Of a stretch of 64,000 bases of DNA, positions 18,715 to 27,538 are shown piece after piece; position 1 is the stretch's first letter; every line of letters begins with the position of its first letter. The notes beneath the pieces were generated by a model. That model had not been told where the DNA came from. It did no database searches and saw only the letters and a program-made list of their open reading frames with translations. Position numbers and translations under genes: made by a program. The stretch spans positions 248,001 through 312,000 of the forward strand of contig JBCBIJ010000005.1 of NCBI GenBank assembly GCA_038524795.1, in the 5' to 3' direction. The stretch comes from CALBPI01 sp038524795 (GTDB lineage Bacteria; Pseudomonadota; Gammaproteobacteria; Steroidobacterales; Woeseiaceae).

Positions 18715-19408
18715 TTCGAAAACGGACCGCGAGGTCGTCCTGTCCTGTCGCGCCGTGCGTCGCGCGTTTCGTGAAGGTGAAAATGCGCTCGTTGTGCTCG
18801 ACGGGGTCGACTTCGACATTTCGGCGGGCGAGACCATCGCCATTGTCGGTGCGTCCGGCAGTGGCAAGACGACGCTGCTGCAGTTGCTGGGCGGTCTCGA
18901 CTCGCCGGATGACGGGGCCATCGAAGTGGTGGGCCGCGATATGGCCAGGCTTGATGACGCCGAACGCGGCAGCGTGCGCAACCAGGCGATTGGCTTCGTC
19001 TACCAGTTCCATCATTTGCTGCCGGAATTCACAGCCTGGGAAAACGTCGCCATGCCGCTGCTGATTCGCCGCGAGGCGCGCGAATCAGCCATGTCGGCCG
19101 CGCGGGAGTTGCTCGAACGCGTTGGGCTTGGTGAGCGGCTGGATCACAGACCGTCGGAGCTCTCCGGGGGCGAGCGCCAGCGCGCGGCCGTGGCGCGCGC
19201 GTTGGTCACGAGACCGCGCGTGGTGCTGGCCGATGAACCGACGGGCAACCTCGATCGCAGCACCGGCGAACGCGTGCTGGGCCAGATGCTTGAGCTCAAT
19301 CGGGATCTGGGTACCGCGCTTGTGATTGTGACCCACGACGCCGACATCGCGTCGCGCATGGATCGCGAGCTCACACTGCAGGACGGCAGACTGGCTCAGC
19401 TGCGCTGA
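18707..19408 (+). CDS. lolD: Lipoprotein-releasing ABC ATPase LolD
   Basis: ATP-hydrolysing subunit of LolCDE. The TTG at 18707 gives 233 residues, exactly the E. coli length; longer in-frame extensions lie inside lolE. Walker A GASGSGKTT, the Q-loop segment VYQFHHLLPEFTAWENV (LolD-characteristic), signature LSGGERQRAAVARAL, and Walker B VVLADEPTGNLD are all present. The 3' end overlaps the convergent DUF2062 gene by 13 bases. Confidence 0.95.
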   Translation: MTDSKTDREVVLSCRAVRRAFREGENALVVLDGVDFDISAGETIAIVGASGSGKTTLLQLLGGLDSPDDGAIEVVGRDMARLDDAERGSVRNQAIGFVYQFHHLLPEFTAWENVAMPLLIRREARESAMSAARELLERVGLGERLDHRPSELSGGERQRAAVARALVTRPRVVLADEPTGNLDRSTGERVLGQMLELNRDLGTALVIVTHDADIASRMDRELTLQDGRLAQLR

Positions 19409-19926
19409 CGCCTGGCGAGCCGCCGCGCGCGGCGCGCCTGCAAGTACTGTCCGATGCGCGTGCGCCAGGCCAGCTCGACAAACAGAAAGCCAAGCGCTGC
19501 CGTGGCCAGCCCGAGCAGAATGCAGCCCGCGAATAGCGGCTGCCAGATCAGGCCAATCTGCGTCATCAGTGTGTCGAGCGTCATGGGGCCTGTGATGAGC
19601 TCTGGTGTGCCCAATACCGACTGACCCAAGCGGTAACCCGAGTAGTAGATCGGGAAGATCGTCACCGGGTTCACGATCATGGTCACGAGCATCGCCAGCG
19701 GCAGGTGTACGCGCAGACCAATGGCGCTCAGCCCGGCGGCAAGGCTGTGACCGGGAATCGGCATCCACATCCAGAACAACCCCAGCGCGACGCCGGGTGC
19801 TACGGCGCGGCGCCGTATGGCCCAGAGATCGGGGTGGTCGAGAAAGCTCCTGAGCGGCCGCAGCCACGGCTGGCCGACGACGCGGTGTCGTGGCGGACTC
19901 AGTCGGCGGAACAGTCTGCGGGGCAT
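19396..19926 (-). CDS. DUF2062 domain membrane protein
   Basis: 176-residue inner-membrane protein. The ATG at 19926 was chosen; a GTG at 19950 in the same frame is possible. Two or three hydrophobic segments: about residues 43-65 (VALGLFWMWMPIPGHSLAAG), 72-92 (LAMLVTMIVNPVTIFPIYY) and 125-150. The FWMWMPIPGHS and NPVTIFPIYYSGY motifs are hallmarks of DUF2062. No biochemical role known to me. It is the only minus-strand gene inside the lol-to-kdsB block and is divergent from comEC. Confidence 0.82.
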   Translation of the reverse strand: MPRRLFRRLSPPRHRVVGQPWLRPLRSFLDHPDLWAIRRRAVAPGVALGLFWMWMPIPGHSLAAGLSAIGLRVHLPLAMLVTMIVNPVTIFPIYYSGYRLGQSVLGTPELITGPMTLDTLMTQIGLIWQPLFAGCILLGLATAALGFLFVELAWRTRIGQYLQARRARRLARRQRS

Positions 19927-20048
19927 GATGGGTTGACCGGTTGGGAACACCTATTGTCACACGGGGGGGCGTGGCCGGCTGTGCCCTGTGTCGCCAAATT
20001 GGCCGTATCGACGGGTAAGCCACCCTGCTAGCGCAGCCCGCCGCCGGA

Positions 20049-22355
20049 ATGCTGTTGCGGTACGGCTCGAAAGTGGTGGGCACCGTGTCGGACCGGGTTT
20101 TATGGGTCGCTGTCGCGCTCGTGGCTACTGCGGCCGTGCGCCATGCGGTGTCGCCCGCGTTGGTTGTTGTGCTCTGCTTTGCGCTTGTGCGTGCCGTGCA
20201 CCTCGCGCCGCCGCCGAAGCGGCTCGCGGCAGCCGTCATACTGGGTCTTGCGATGTTCTGGGTCGTGCGCGGTGTCGATGCCGCCCATGGGAGCGGCCTA
20301 CCCGTGGCGCTCGACAAAGCCACGCTGGACCTGCGGGTACGGGTCTTGGGTAACGTGGCTCGCGACGGCGGCTCGCTCCGGTTCACCGCAGCGACGAATG
20401 ACCCCACGCTGCCGCGCCGAGTCCGCGTAACCTGGCAATCCCCGGGCGCATCGCAACCGCGATCGGGCGAGTGCTGGCAGCTGAGGTTGCGCCTCAGGCC
20501 ACTGACGGTGCGCGATAATCCGGGTGCGTTTGATCGGCGCCTGTGGTCACAGCGGCGCGGCGTCGGCGCGGTCGCGCAGGTGCGCGAGTGGCGGCGCAAC
20601 GGGCCCTGCGGGTCGCGCGCGACGGCTCAGTTTACTGCTTGGCGCGCGACACTGGGTACACGCATCGACGCCGTCACGGCGCGGGCTGACGCGGCGGCTG
20701 TGCTGCGTGCGGTGACACTGGGCGACCGGGCCGACCTGCCGGCCGACACGCGCGATGTGCTGGCACGAACCGGCACCGCGCACCTGGTTGCGATCTCCGG
20801 TCTGCACGTCGGCATGGTTGCCGCGCTGGGCTTTGTGCTCGGGCGCCGCCTGGTGCCATCGGCCTTAGCCCATCGCGAGGCGTGGGCACTCGCGGCGGGC
20901 GTGGTGCTCGCGACGGCTTACGCGGCTCTGTCAGGCTTTGCGCTGCCGGCGCAGCGTGCACTTGTCATGCTGACGGGGGTTGCCGTCCTGCGGCTGGCCA
21001 ATCGTCGTGTGGCACCGCTGCGCCTGGTCGCACTGGCTGCGAGTGCAGTGACCCTGATGTGGCCTGCATTCGTTGCCGATGCCTCGTTCCAGTTTTCCTT
21101 CGCAGCGGTCACCGTGTTGGCGGTGTGCGCGCTGCGCACGCGTGCGCAGCGTTATGCGGGGCGGCCCGCACACATCACAGTGCAGCTGCAGTTTGCCCTG
21201 GGGCTCGTACTGCTGCCGTTGACGGTGTCCGCGTTCGGCTTCGCGAGCGCGTTGTCGCTGCCTGCAAATCTCGTCGCGGTGCCTGTGTTTGCGCTGGTCG
21301 TTGTGCCTGTGGCGTTGCTGGGCGTCGGCGTCTCGTTGCTGCCAGTTACCGCTGCCGAGCTCCTGTGGACCCTGTGCGCTCACACCATCGCGGCGCTGCT
21401 CGATGCCCTCACGTGGCTCGCGTCCGCAGGTTTTGGCGTTACCGAGGCGCGGCTGCCGGGCGTCGACGCCACGCTGGCGGCGACGGGCCTCTTGGCCGTG
21501 GTCGCGCTGGGCACCGCATTGCCGGGACGGATTCTTGCGGCCTGTGGCTTGTTTGCGGTGCTGGGCAGTGCGCCCAACCGCCCCCCTGCAGGCTGCGCGC
21601 GCGTGGCGTTCCTGGCCGTCGGGCACGGGACGGCCATTGTCGTGCGCACGGCGGTCGAGACCGTGGTCTACGACACGGGACCGGCGTGGCCCGGCGGCGC
21701 CACCGCCGCGTCACAGTCCTTGCTGCCGTTCCTGAGTCGCGCACGCGGGGGCGCCGTCGACGTGGCTGTGCTGAGCCACGCAGACCGAGATCACACAGGC
21801 GGCGCTGCGGAGCTTGGTGCTGCCATCCCTGTGGCGACGTGGCTCGTAGGGCCACGAGTCGACACCAGGGCGACACCCGCCCGTTGCGTGGCCGGTCAGC
21901 GCTGGTCCGCCGGCGGTGTTCGGTTTCAGGTCGTGTGGCCCGTGGCGCAACTCTGGCGGAATGCGCGGGATAACGATGGCTCCTGCGTAGTTCGTGTCAC
22001 TGCCGGCGACACGACGCTGTTGCTGGCCGGCGACGTCGAGGCGCGCGCTGAGCGTGAGCTTGTCGCGCTGCGTGCAGTCGGGGCGCAGGCGACGACAGTG
22101 CCGCATCACGGCAGCAGCACGTCGTCGACGCCACCGTTCGTGCGGGCGTCGGGCGCCCGAATCGCGATTGCCAGTACTGATGTAGGCGGGCGCTGGACAC
22201 TGCCAGCGCCCGCCGTGCTTGCGCGTTGGCGAGACGCTGGCGCCGAGCTTGTGACCACGTCGCGCGCAGGCGTGGGTCTGGCGCTGTGCGTGCGCCGGGG
22301 GGCGCGGCTGCAAGACCCTGATCCTTGGGCCGAAAGTGGTTCTGCATTGTGGTAG
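20049..22355 (+). CDS. comEC: ComEC/Rec2 DNA uptake channel
   Basis: Polytopic inner-membrane protein that moves single-stranded DNA into the cytoplasm during natural transformation. 768 residues. N-terminal DUF4131-like region with OB fold, then the competence domain with TAHLVAISGLHVGM near residue 245, about eight further hydrophobic helices, and a C-terminal metallo-beta-lactamase domain (SHADRDHTGG near residue 576, VPHHGSSTSS near 680). The usual VGQGD-like entry motif reads VGHGTAIVV. No other competence genes lie in the window, so competence is not proven. Confidence 0.92.
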   Translation: MLLRYGSKVVGTVSDRVLWVAVALVATAAVRHAVSPALVVVLCFALVRAVHLAPPPKRLAAAVILGLAMFWVVRGVDAAHGSGLPVALDKATLDLRVRVLGNVARDGGSLRFTAATNDPTLPRRVRVTWQSPGASQPRSGECWQLRLRLRPLTVRDNPGAFDRRLWSQRRGVGAVAQVREWRRNGPCGSRATAQFTAWRATLGTRIDAVTARADAAAVLRAVTLGDRADLPADTRDVLARTGTAHLVAISGLHVGMVAALGFVLGRRLVPSALAHREAWALAAGVVLATAYAALSGFALPAQRALVMLTGVAVLRLANRRVAPLRLVALAASAVTLMWPAFVADASFQFSFAAVTVLAVCALRTRAQRYAGRPAHITVQLQFALGLVLLPLTVSAFGFASALSLPANLVAVPVFALVVVPVALLGVGVSLLPVTAAELLWTLCAHTIAALLDALTWLASAGFGVTEARLPGVDATLAATGLLAVVALGTALPGRILAACGLFAVLGSAPNRPPAGCARVAFLAVGHGTAIVVRTAVETVVYDTGPAWPGGATAASQSLLPFLSRARGGAVDVAVLSHADRDHTGGAAELGAAIPVATWLVGPRVDTRATPARCVAGQRWSAGGVRFQVVWPVAQLWRNARDNDGSCVVRVTAGDTTLLLAGDVEARAERELVALRAVGAQATTVPHHGSSTSSTPPFVRASGARIAIASTDVGGRWTLPAPAVLARWRDAGAELVTTSRAGVGLALCVRRGARLQDPDPWAESGSALW

Positions 22356-22359
22356 TGCT

Positions 22360-22394
22360 GCCGCGCAGGCGGTATATTCGCGGCTACTTTTTTT
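22360..22394 (+). terminator. Intrinsic terminator between comEC and the exbB-like gene
   Basis: A perfect 6-bp GC stem (22360-22365 with 22379-22384, loop of 13) is followed by TAC and seven T (22388-22394), just after the comEC stop. The loop contains TATATT, which could also serve as a -10 box for the next gene. Confidence 0.55.
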
Positions 22395-22406
22395 CGCAGG
22401 TTCAGC

Positions 22407-23033
22407 ATGCTCGAAATCGTACAAGCCGGTGGCTGGCTCATGGCGCCGATCATCCTGTGCGCGATCATTGCAACCGGCATCATCATCGAACGGTTCTGGA
22501 CGCTGCAGCAGCGGCGCGTGATTCCCAAAGACCTGACCTCGCAGGTCTGGGCGTGGGTCAAGAACGACGAACTGACGCTCAAGCATTTGCAGTCGCTGCA
22601 CCACGGCTCGCCACTGGGCCAGGTTCTGGCCGCCGGTCTGGCGAATCTAGACCGCGACCGTGCCGCCATGAAAGAGTCCATCGAGGACACGGGGCGGCAT
22701 GTCGTACATGAACTTGAGCGCTACCTGGATACGCTGGGCACCATCGCAGCCATCACGCCGCTATTGGGATTGTTGGGCACCGTCATCGGCATGGTGAAGG
22801 TGTTCACGGCCATCACGGCCGCGGGCGTCGGCAACCCGGCTGTGCTCGCCGGTGGCATCTCCGAAGCGCTGATCACGACAGCCGCCGGCTTGACCGTGGC
22901 GATTCCCGCATTGATTGGTTACCGCTACGCGCGCAACCGTGTCGACGGGCTCGTCGTGCAGATGGAAAAAGAGGCGCTCAAGCTCATCGAGGCCATCGGT
23001 CGACGCAAGGACCCGGGCGAGGCTGAGGGATGA
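22407..23033 (+). CDS. MotA/TolQ/ExbB proton channel family protein
   Basis: 208-residue inner-membrane stator protein that uses the proton gradient with a TolR/ExbD partner. Helices at about residues 8-28, 112-140 (TIAAITPLLGLLGTVIGMV) and 155-180 (ISEALITTAAGLTVAIPALIGY); the last two show the small-residue and threonine pattern of the channel. Co-encoded with the ExbD-like gene by a 4-base overlap. No TonB, TolA or Pal nearby, so its physiological partner is unknown. In Pseudomonas a similar pair sits between comEC and lpxK, as here. Confidence 0.92.
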   Translation: MLEIVQAGGWLMAPIILCAIIATGIIIERFWTLQQRRVIPKDLTSQVWAWVKNDELTLKHLQSLHHGSPLGQVLAAGLANLDRDRAAMKESIEDTGRHVVHELERYLDTLGTIAAITPLLGLLGTVIGMVKVFTAITAAGVGNPAVLAGGISEALITTAAGLTVAIPALIGYRYARNRVDGLVVQMEKEALKLIEAIGRRKDPGEAEG

Positions 23034-23452
23034 ACCTCATCACGCGCCCGCGTGAGGAGCCGCAGGTCAATTTGACCTCGCTCATCGATGTCGTCTTGCT
23101 GTTACTCGTGTTCTTCATGGTGACGACGAGTTTCGTGCGCGAGTCGAGCGTCAGCGTGCAGCTACCCGAGGCGAGTCCTGAGCCCACGGCGAGCGTCGAC
23201 GACAACCGTCTTGAGATCACGATCACCGCCAGCGGCGACTACTATGTCGACAACCGCCCGCTGATCAACAAACAACGCCAGACACTGACACGCGCGCTTG
23301 AACAGGTCGCCTCCGGTCGCCAGGGTCTGGCGCTGACAATCGTCGCCGACGCTGATGCCAGTCACCAGTCCGTGATCACGGCCATGGATGTCGCGGGCAA
23401 GCTCGGCTTCACGTCGATCAGTATCGCCACGCTTCAGCCCTCGAATGACTGA
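23030..23452 (+). CDS. ExbD/TolR family protein
   Basis: 140-residue single-span inner-membrane protein, partner of the preceding channel. The transmembrane helix (about residues 14-34, LTSLIDVVLLLLVFFMVTTS) carries the essential aspartate (Asp in SLIDVV) used for proton conduction. The periplasmic domain ends with the typical ADADASHQSVITAMDVAGKLG pattern. Starts in the stop of the upstream gene (ATGA) and overlaps msbA by 8 bases. Confidence 0.94.
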   Translation: MNLITRPREEPQVNLTSLIDVVLLLLVFFMVTTSFVRESSVSVQLPEASPEPTASVDDNRLEITITASGDYYVDNRPLINKQRQTLTRALEQVASGRQGLALTIVADADASHQSVITAMDVAGKLGFTSISIATLQPSND

Positions 23453-25232
23453 GCAGGCCCTCGCGGCCCCTGCGGCCGCCAGTGAATCGGGTGTTGGCGC
23501 CGTGTACCGGCGTGTGCTCGGATACTCGGCGCGCTACTGGCCGATGTTCCTCATCGCCGCGTTCGGCATGGTGGTCACGGCCATGGTCGAGGCAGGTCTC
23601 GCACTCATGATGAAACCGCTCACCGACGAAGCACTCGTGGGTGAGACGGGTGGTGTCGCCGCGTGGATGGCGGTGGCCTTCGTGGGTATTTTCTTCGCGC
23701 GCGGACTCGCGGGGTTCATGTCGGAGTACGCCCTCGGCTGGATCGGGCGCAACGTGATCACAGAGCTGCGAAGCGACGTGTTCCGTAAGTACTTGCGGTT
23801 GCCATCGCAGTTTTTCGACGAGCGCTCGTCGGGACCTTTGCTGTCGCTCATGACCTACAACATTGAGATGATCGCGGAGTCGGCGACCAACGTCGTCACC
23901 ATTGTCATTCGCGACACGCTCAAGCTGTTCTCGCTCATCGGCGTCATGCTCTATACGAGCCTGAAGCTGTCGGCGTTTGTTGCCATCGTGTTGCCGCTGA
24001 TTGCCTGGCTTGTACGGATCCTTGGCCGCACGTTCCGCCGCTATTCGTCGCGCATTCAAAATTCGATCGGTGATGTCACGCAGGTCACCGAAGAGGTGGT
24101 CCAGGGGCATCGCGTGGTCAAGATCTTTGGGGGGCAGGACTACGAGCGGGACCGCTTTGATCGCACCAATACGTCCAACCGCGCGCTCAACATGAAGCTT
24201 GTGTTTGCGAAGGCCGCTGGCGTCGCGGTCACACAAATCCTGTTTGCGTTCGGCGTTGCGGGCGTCGTCTGGATGGCCAGCCGGGAGTCGGCCGCCGGCA
24301 ACCTGAGCCCGGGCACCTTTGTGGCATTTATCTCGGCACTGATCCTGTTGCTGCCACCCATTCGCAAGCTCACCAACATCAACGCGGCGATTCAGCGCGG
24401 CATCGCCGCCGCCCAAAGCGTGTTCGATATTCTGGATCGCCCTGACGAACGTGATACGGGGACGACGGCCGTTGAGCGCGCGCGCGGCGAGATCGCGTTC
24501 GAGGATGTGTCGTTCTCCTATGGCCGCGAAGCGGAGAATCTGCCTGTATTGCGCGACGTGTCGGTGAGCGTGGCGCCCGGAGAGACGCTCGCCATTGTAG
24601 GACGCAGTGGCAGTGGTAAGTCGACCCTCGTCAGCCTGCTGCCTCGGTTTTACGACGACCACGAAGGCAGCATTCTGCTCGACGGGGTTCCCATCGATGA
24701 CTACCGCATCGACGCGCTGCGCGACCAGATCAGCCTCGTGAGTCAGGACGTCGTGCTCTTCAATGACACGATCGCGCGCAACTTGGCTTACGGCGCACTT
24801 GGCGATGTCACAGAAGCCGAGATCCTGGCGGCGGCCGAGGCGGCCCACGTCATGGAGTTTGCCAGCGAGTTGCCTGTCGGGCTCGAGACAATCGTTGGCG
24901 ATCGCGGCGTGTTGTTGTCGGGTGGTCAGCGTCAGCGTATTGCCATTGCGCGCGCGCTACTCAAGAACGCGCCAGTCTTGATTCTCGACGAAGCCACCTC
25001 GGCGCTAGACACGGAGTCGGAGCGTCGCATTCAGGCCGCGCTTGAGGCACTCATGCGCGAACGCACGACGCTGGTCATCGCGCACCGACTGTCTACGGTC
25101 GAGCGCGCCGACCGCATTATCGTGCTTGATGAGGGTCGCATTATCGAGCAGGGCAACCACGAGAGCCTGTTGGCGGCGGGTGGTCACTATGCCTCGCTGT
25201 ACCACATGCAGTTCTCCGACAATGGCAGCTGA
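23445..25232 (+). CDS. msbA: Lipid A export ABC transporter MsbA
   Basis: Half-transporter that flips the lipid A core across the inner membrane. ATG at 23445 gives 595 residues; upstream extension lies inside the exbD-like gene. Six transmembrane helices in the first 330 residues, then the nucleotide-binding domain: Walker A GRSGSGKST near residue 385, signature LSGGQRQRIAIARALL near 490 and Walker B LILDEATSALD. The adjacent lpxK and kdsB genes identify it as MsbA rather than another multidrug exporter. Overlaps lpxK by 11 bases. Confidence 0.95.
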   Translation: MTEQALAAPAAASESGVGAVYRRVLGYSARYWPMFLIAAFGMVVTAMVEAGLALMMKPLTDEALVGETGGVAAWMAVAFVGIFFARGLAGFMSEYALGWIGRNVITELRSDVFRKYLRLPSQFFDERSSGPLLSLMTYNIEMIAESATNVVTIVIRDTLKLFSLIGVMLYTSLKLSAFVAIVLPLIAWLVRILGRTFRRYSSRIQNSIGDVTQVTEEVVQGHRVVKIFGGQDYERDRFDRTNTSNRALNMKLVFAKAAGVAVTQILFAFGVAGVVWMASRESAAGNLSPGTFVAFISALILLLPPIRKLTNINAAIQRGIAAAQSVFDILDRPDERDTGTTAVERARGEIAFEDVSFSYGREAENLPVLRDVSVSVAPGETLAIVGRSGSGKSTLVSLLPRFYDDHEGSILLDGVPIDDYRIDALRDQISLVSQDVVLFNDTIARNLAYGALGDVTEAEILAAAEAAHVMEFASELPVGLETIVGDRGVLLSGGQRQRIAIARALLKNAPVLILDEATSALDTESERRIQAALEALMRERTTLVIAHRLSTVERADRIIVLDEGRIIEQGNHESLLAAGGHYASLYHMQFSDNGS

Positions 25233-26235
25233 GCATGGCGGCTGGTTGCAGCGGGTCTGGTATGGAAAGGCGCCGGGCGGCTTTCTGCTCTGGCCGCTTG
25301 AGTGGCTGTTTCGCGGGCTTGCCGCATTGCGGCGCGCCGCGTTTCGCATGGGGCTTGCGGATACGCGTTGGGTATCTGCGCCCGTGATCGTGGTGGGCAA
25401 TATCAGTGTCGGTGGCAGCGGCAAGACGCCGCTTGTGGGCTGGCTCGGGCGCGCGGCGCGCGAGGCCGGCTGGCAGCCCGCGATCGTGTCGCGCGGTTAC
25501 GGTGGCACCGAACCCCTGGAGCCACTGGCCGTAACCTCGGAGACAGCTGCTGCGGTGTCGGGTGACGAGCCGCTCATGCTCGCGCGCGACACGGGCTTGC
25601 CCGTATTTGTGTCGCGCGATCGCTACGCGGCAGCCGCACAGGCCGTGGCCCAGGGGGCCGACCTTGTGATTGCCGATGACGGTTTGCAGCACTATGGGCT
25701 GGGGCGCGACGCCGAAGTGGTTGTTGTTGACGCGACGCATGGGCACGGCAATGGGCATTGCCTGCCTGCGGGGCCCTTGCGAGAGCCCGCGTCGCGGCTG
25801 GCGCAGGCGGATCTGGTCGTGCGCTCGAATGGCGAGGGTGGGACATCGTATCGGCTGGCGATTGCTGAGGCCGTCAATCTCGAAACGGGCGAGCGTCGGC
25901 CGCTCACGTCGTTTGCGGGCGCTGCCGTGCACGTGGTCGCGGGCATCGGTCACCCCGCACGGTTTCACGCGGCGCTGGAAGCTTTCGGGATGACGGTGCA
26001 ACCCATTGCTGTGCCCGACCACGGGCGACTTGAGGCGTCAGCCCTGTCACCCGACGATGCATCTCCCGTCTTAATGACGGCCAAGGACGCAGTGAAGTAC
26101 ACGGCGCTCACGGCGCGGCACTGGGTGGTGCCCGCGCGCGTCGATACGGACGGTGACACGGCGGCAGCGCTGCGCGGCTTGCTCGAGCTCGCGCGGGCAC
26201 GCTTCAACGAGCGACAGGGCGGGTCCCATGAGTGA
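25222..26235 (+). CDS. lpxK: Tetraacyldisaccharide 4'-kinase
   Basis: Membrane-associated kinase that phosphorylates the 4' position of the lipid A disaccharide precursor. The ATG at 25222, within the end of msbA, gives 337 residues. The P-loop is NISVGGSGKTPLVGWL at about residues 58-73, followed by SRGYGG and the DDGLQHYGLGRD motif. The C-terminal half has the usual AFPDH-equivalent region (PIAVPDHGRLEA) and MTAKDAVKY. Overlaps kdsB by 8 bases. Confidence 0.96.
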   Translation: MAAEHGGWLQRVWYGKAPGGFLLWPLEWLFRGLAALRRAAFRMGLADTRWVSAPVIVVGNISVGGSGKTPLVGWLGRAAREAGWQPAIVSRGYGGTEPLEPLAVTSETAAAVSGDEPLMLARDTGLPVFVSRDRYAAAAQAVAQGADLVIADDGLQHYGLGRDAEVVVVDATHGHGNGHCLPAGPLREPASRLAQADLVVRSNGEGGTSYRLAIAEAVNLETGERRPLTSFAGAAVHVVAGIGHPARFHAALEAFGMTVQPIAVPDHGRLEASALSPDDASPVLMTAKDAVKYTALTARHWVVPARVDTDGDTAAALRGLLELARARFNERQGGSHE

Positions 26236-26965
26236 CGCCTGGCACATCGTGATTCCGGCGCGGCTCGCCTCGACGCGCCTGCCCGACAAGGTGCTTGCGG
26301 ATCTCGCGGGCAAGCCTGTGGTACAGCACGTCTGGGAGCGGGCGAGCGCCGCGGGCGCCGATTCGGTTCGAATCGCTACGGACAGTAAGCGTATCGCTGA
26401 GGTCTGCGAGGCCTTTGGTGCGCAGGTGGCGATGACGCGCGACGATCATCCGTCAGGAAGTGACCGGATCGCCGAGGTTGCTGCGGCGGCAGGCTGGAAG
26501 CGCGAGCGTATCGTCAACGTGCAGGGGGATGAGCCGTTCATTCCCGTGCCGGCGATCCGTCAAGTGGCGGACATGCTGGCCGAAGACACGGCTGCGGACA
26601 TTGCGACACTCAGTGTGCCAATCGATGACGCTGAGCAATTTGCAGATCCAAACTGCGTCAAGGTCGTCGTGGACGGCCGAGGCGATGCGCTGTTGTTCAG
26701 TCGTGCACCGATACCGTACCCGCGTCACGACGCAGGCGTAGTCCCGCAACGGCATATCGGCATCTACGGTTATCGGGCCGACAGTCTGGCGCAGATGGTC
26801 GCAGCGGAGCCCTGTGCGCTCGAGCAAACAGAACGGCTGGAACAGCTGCGGGCGCTTTGGCTTGGCATGCGAATTCGAGTCGCGCAGGCCGTAGAGGCGC
26901 CACCGCCGGGGATCGATACCGAAGCCGATCTGGCTGCCGCGCGCGAGCGCGCGGCGGCCGACTAG
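26228..26965 (+). CDS. kdsB: CMP-Kdo synthetase
   Basis: Activates Kdo with CTP for the inner core of lipopolysaccharide. 245 residues from the ATG at 26228 (E. coli 248). The nucleotide-binding signature IPARLASTRLPDKVLADLAG, DDHPSGSDRIAEV and NVQGDEPFIP are all present, and the C-terminus has HIGIYGYRADSL and LEQLRALWLGMRI. Its stop is one base away from the convergent peroxidase gene stop. A conserved msbA-lpxK-kdsB set. Confidence 0.97.
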   Translation: MSDAWHIVIPARLASTRLPDKVLADLAGKPVVQHVWERASAAGADSVRIATDSKRIAEVCEAFGAQVAMTRDDHPSGSDRIAEVAAAAGWKRERIVNVQGDEPFIPVPAIRQVADMLAEDTAADIATLSVPIDDAEQFADPNCVKVVVDGRGDALLFSRAPIPYPRHDAGVVPQRHIGIYGYRADSLAQMVAAEPCALEQTERLEQLRALWLGMRIRVAQAVEAPPPGIDTEADLAAARERAAAD

Positions 26966-26966
26966 A

Positions 26967-27536
26967 TCAGCTCTCGTCGGCGTTGAGCGCCTCCTCAATG
27001 GCGCCCACGATGCTGTCGTCGTAAGGCTGCGTGCGCGCGCTAAACGTGGCGATAAACTCGCCGTCGCGACCGATCAGGTACTTGTGAAAATTCCAGCCGG
27101 GCTCGGTACCGGCTTCGTCAGCGAGTGCCTTGTAGAACGGGTGCGCGCTGTCGCCCTTGACCACGATTTTCTCGAACATCGGGAATTGAACGCCGTAGGT
27201 GAGGCGGCAGAACTCCTGGATCTCGGCCTCGGTGCCGGGCTCCTGGCCCATGAAGTCATTTGACGGAAAACCCAGCACAACCAGGCCACGCTCGCCGTAT
27301 TCCTGGTAGAGCTTTTCCAGCCCGTCATACTGCGGCGTGTTGCCGCATTTTGAAGCCGTGTTGACGACAAGGATCACTTTGTCCTCGTAAGCCTCACAGA
27401 GCTGCTCCGTGTCGTCAGAGGCGAGTCGTTTGAAGTTCTGGTCAAGCAGGGCGCCCTCATCGCAGTCTGCTTTCGCGGGACCGGTTGCAAGCAAAAGGCC
27501 CGCTGTGAGGGTGAAGAGAATCGTTGCGAGTCGCAT
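26967..27536 (-). CDS. Glutathione peroxidase family protein, exported
   Basis: 189-residue thiol peroxidase of the GPx fold with an N-terminal signal peptide (residues 1-24, LATILFTLTAGLLLATGPAKA). The peroxidatic cysteine is Cys64 in NTASKCGNT, with Gln98 (FPSNDFMGQEPG) and Trp148 (GWNFHKYLI) completing the catalytic triad. The ATG at 27536 has an AAGGAGA ribosome-binding site at good distance, inside the end of coq7, and follows the coq7 stop by 2 bases. The export signal means it should protect the periplasm against peroxides; the reductant, glutathione or thioredoxin-like, cannot be told from sequence. Confidence 0.9.
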   Translation of the reverse strand: MRLATILFTLTAGLLLATGPAKADCDEGALLDQNFKRLASDDTEQLCEAYEDKVILVVNTASKCGNTPQYDGLEKLYQEYGERGLVVLGFPSNDFMGQEPGTEAEIQEFCRLTYGVQFPMFEKIVVKGDSAHPFYKALADEAGTEPGWNFHKYLIGRDGEFIATFSARTQPYDDSIVGAIEEALNADES

Positions 27537-27538
27537 GT

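Noticed and set aside
20882..21973. 363-codon frame inside comEC on the same strand
   Set aside because: Frame-shifted image of a GC-rich membrane protein; composition is Arg/Cys/Gly-rich and unlike any family, while the comEC frame has all expected motifs.
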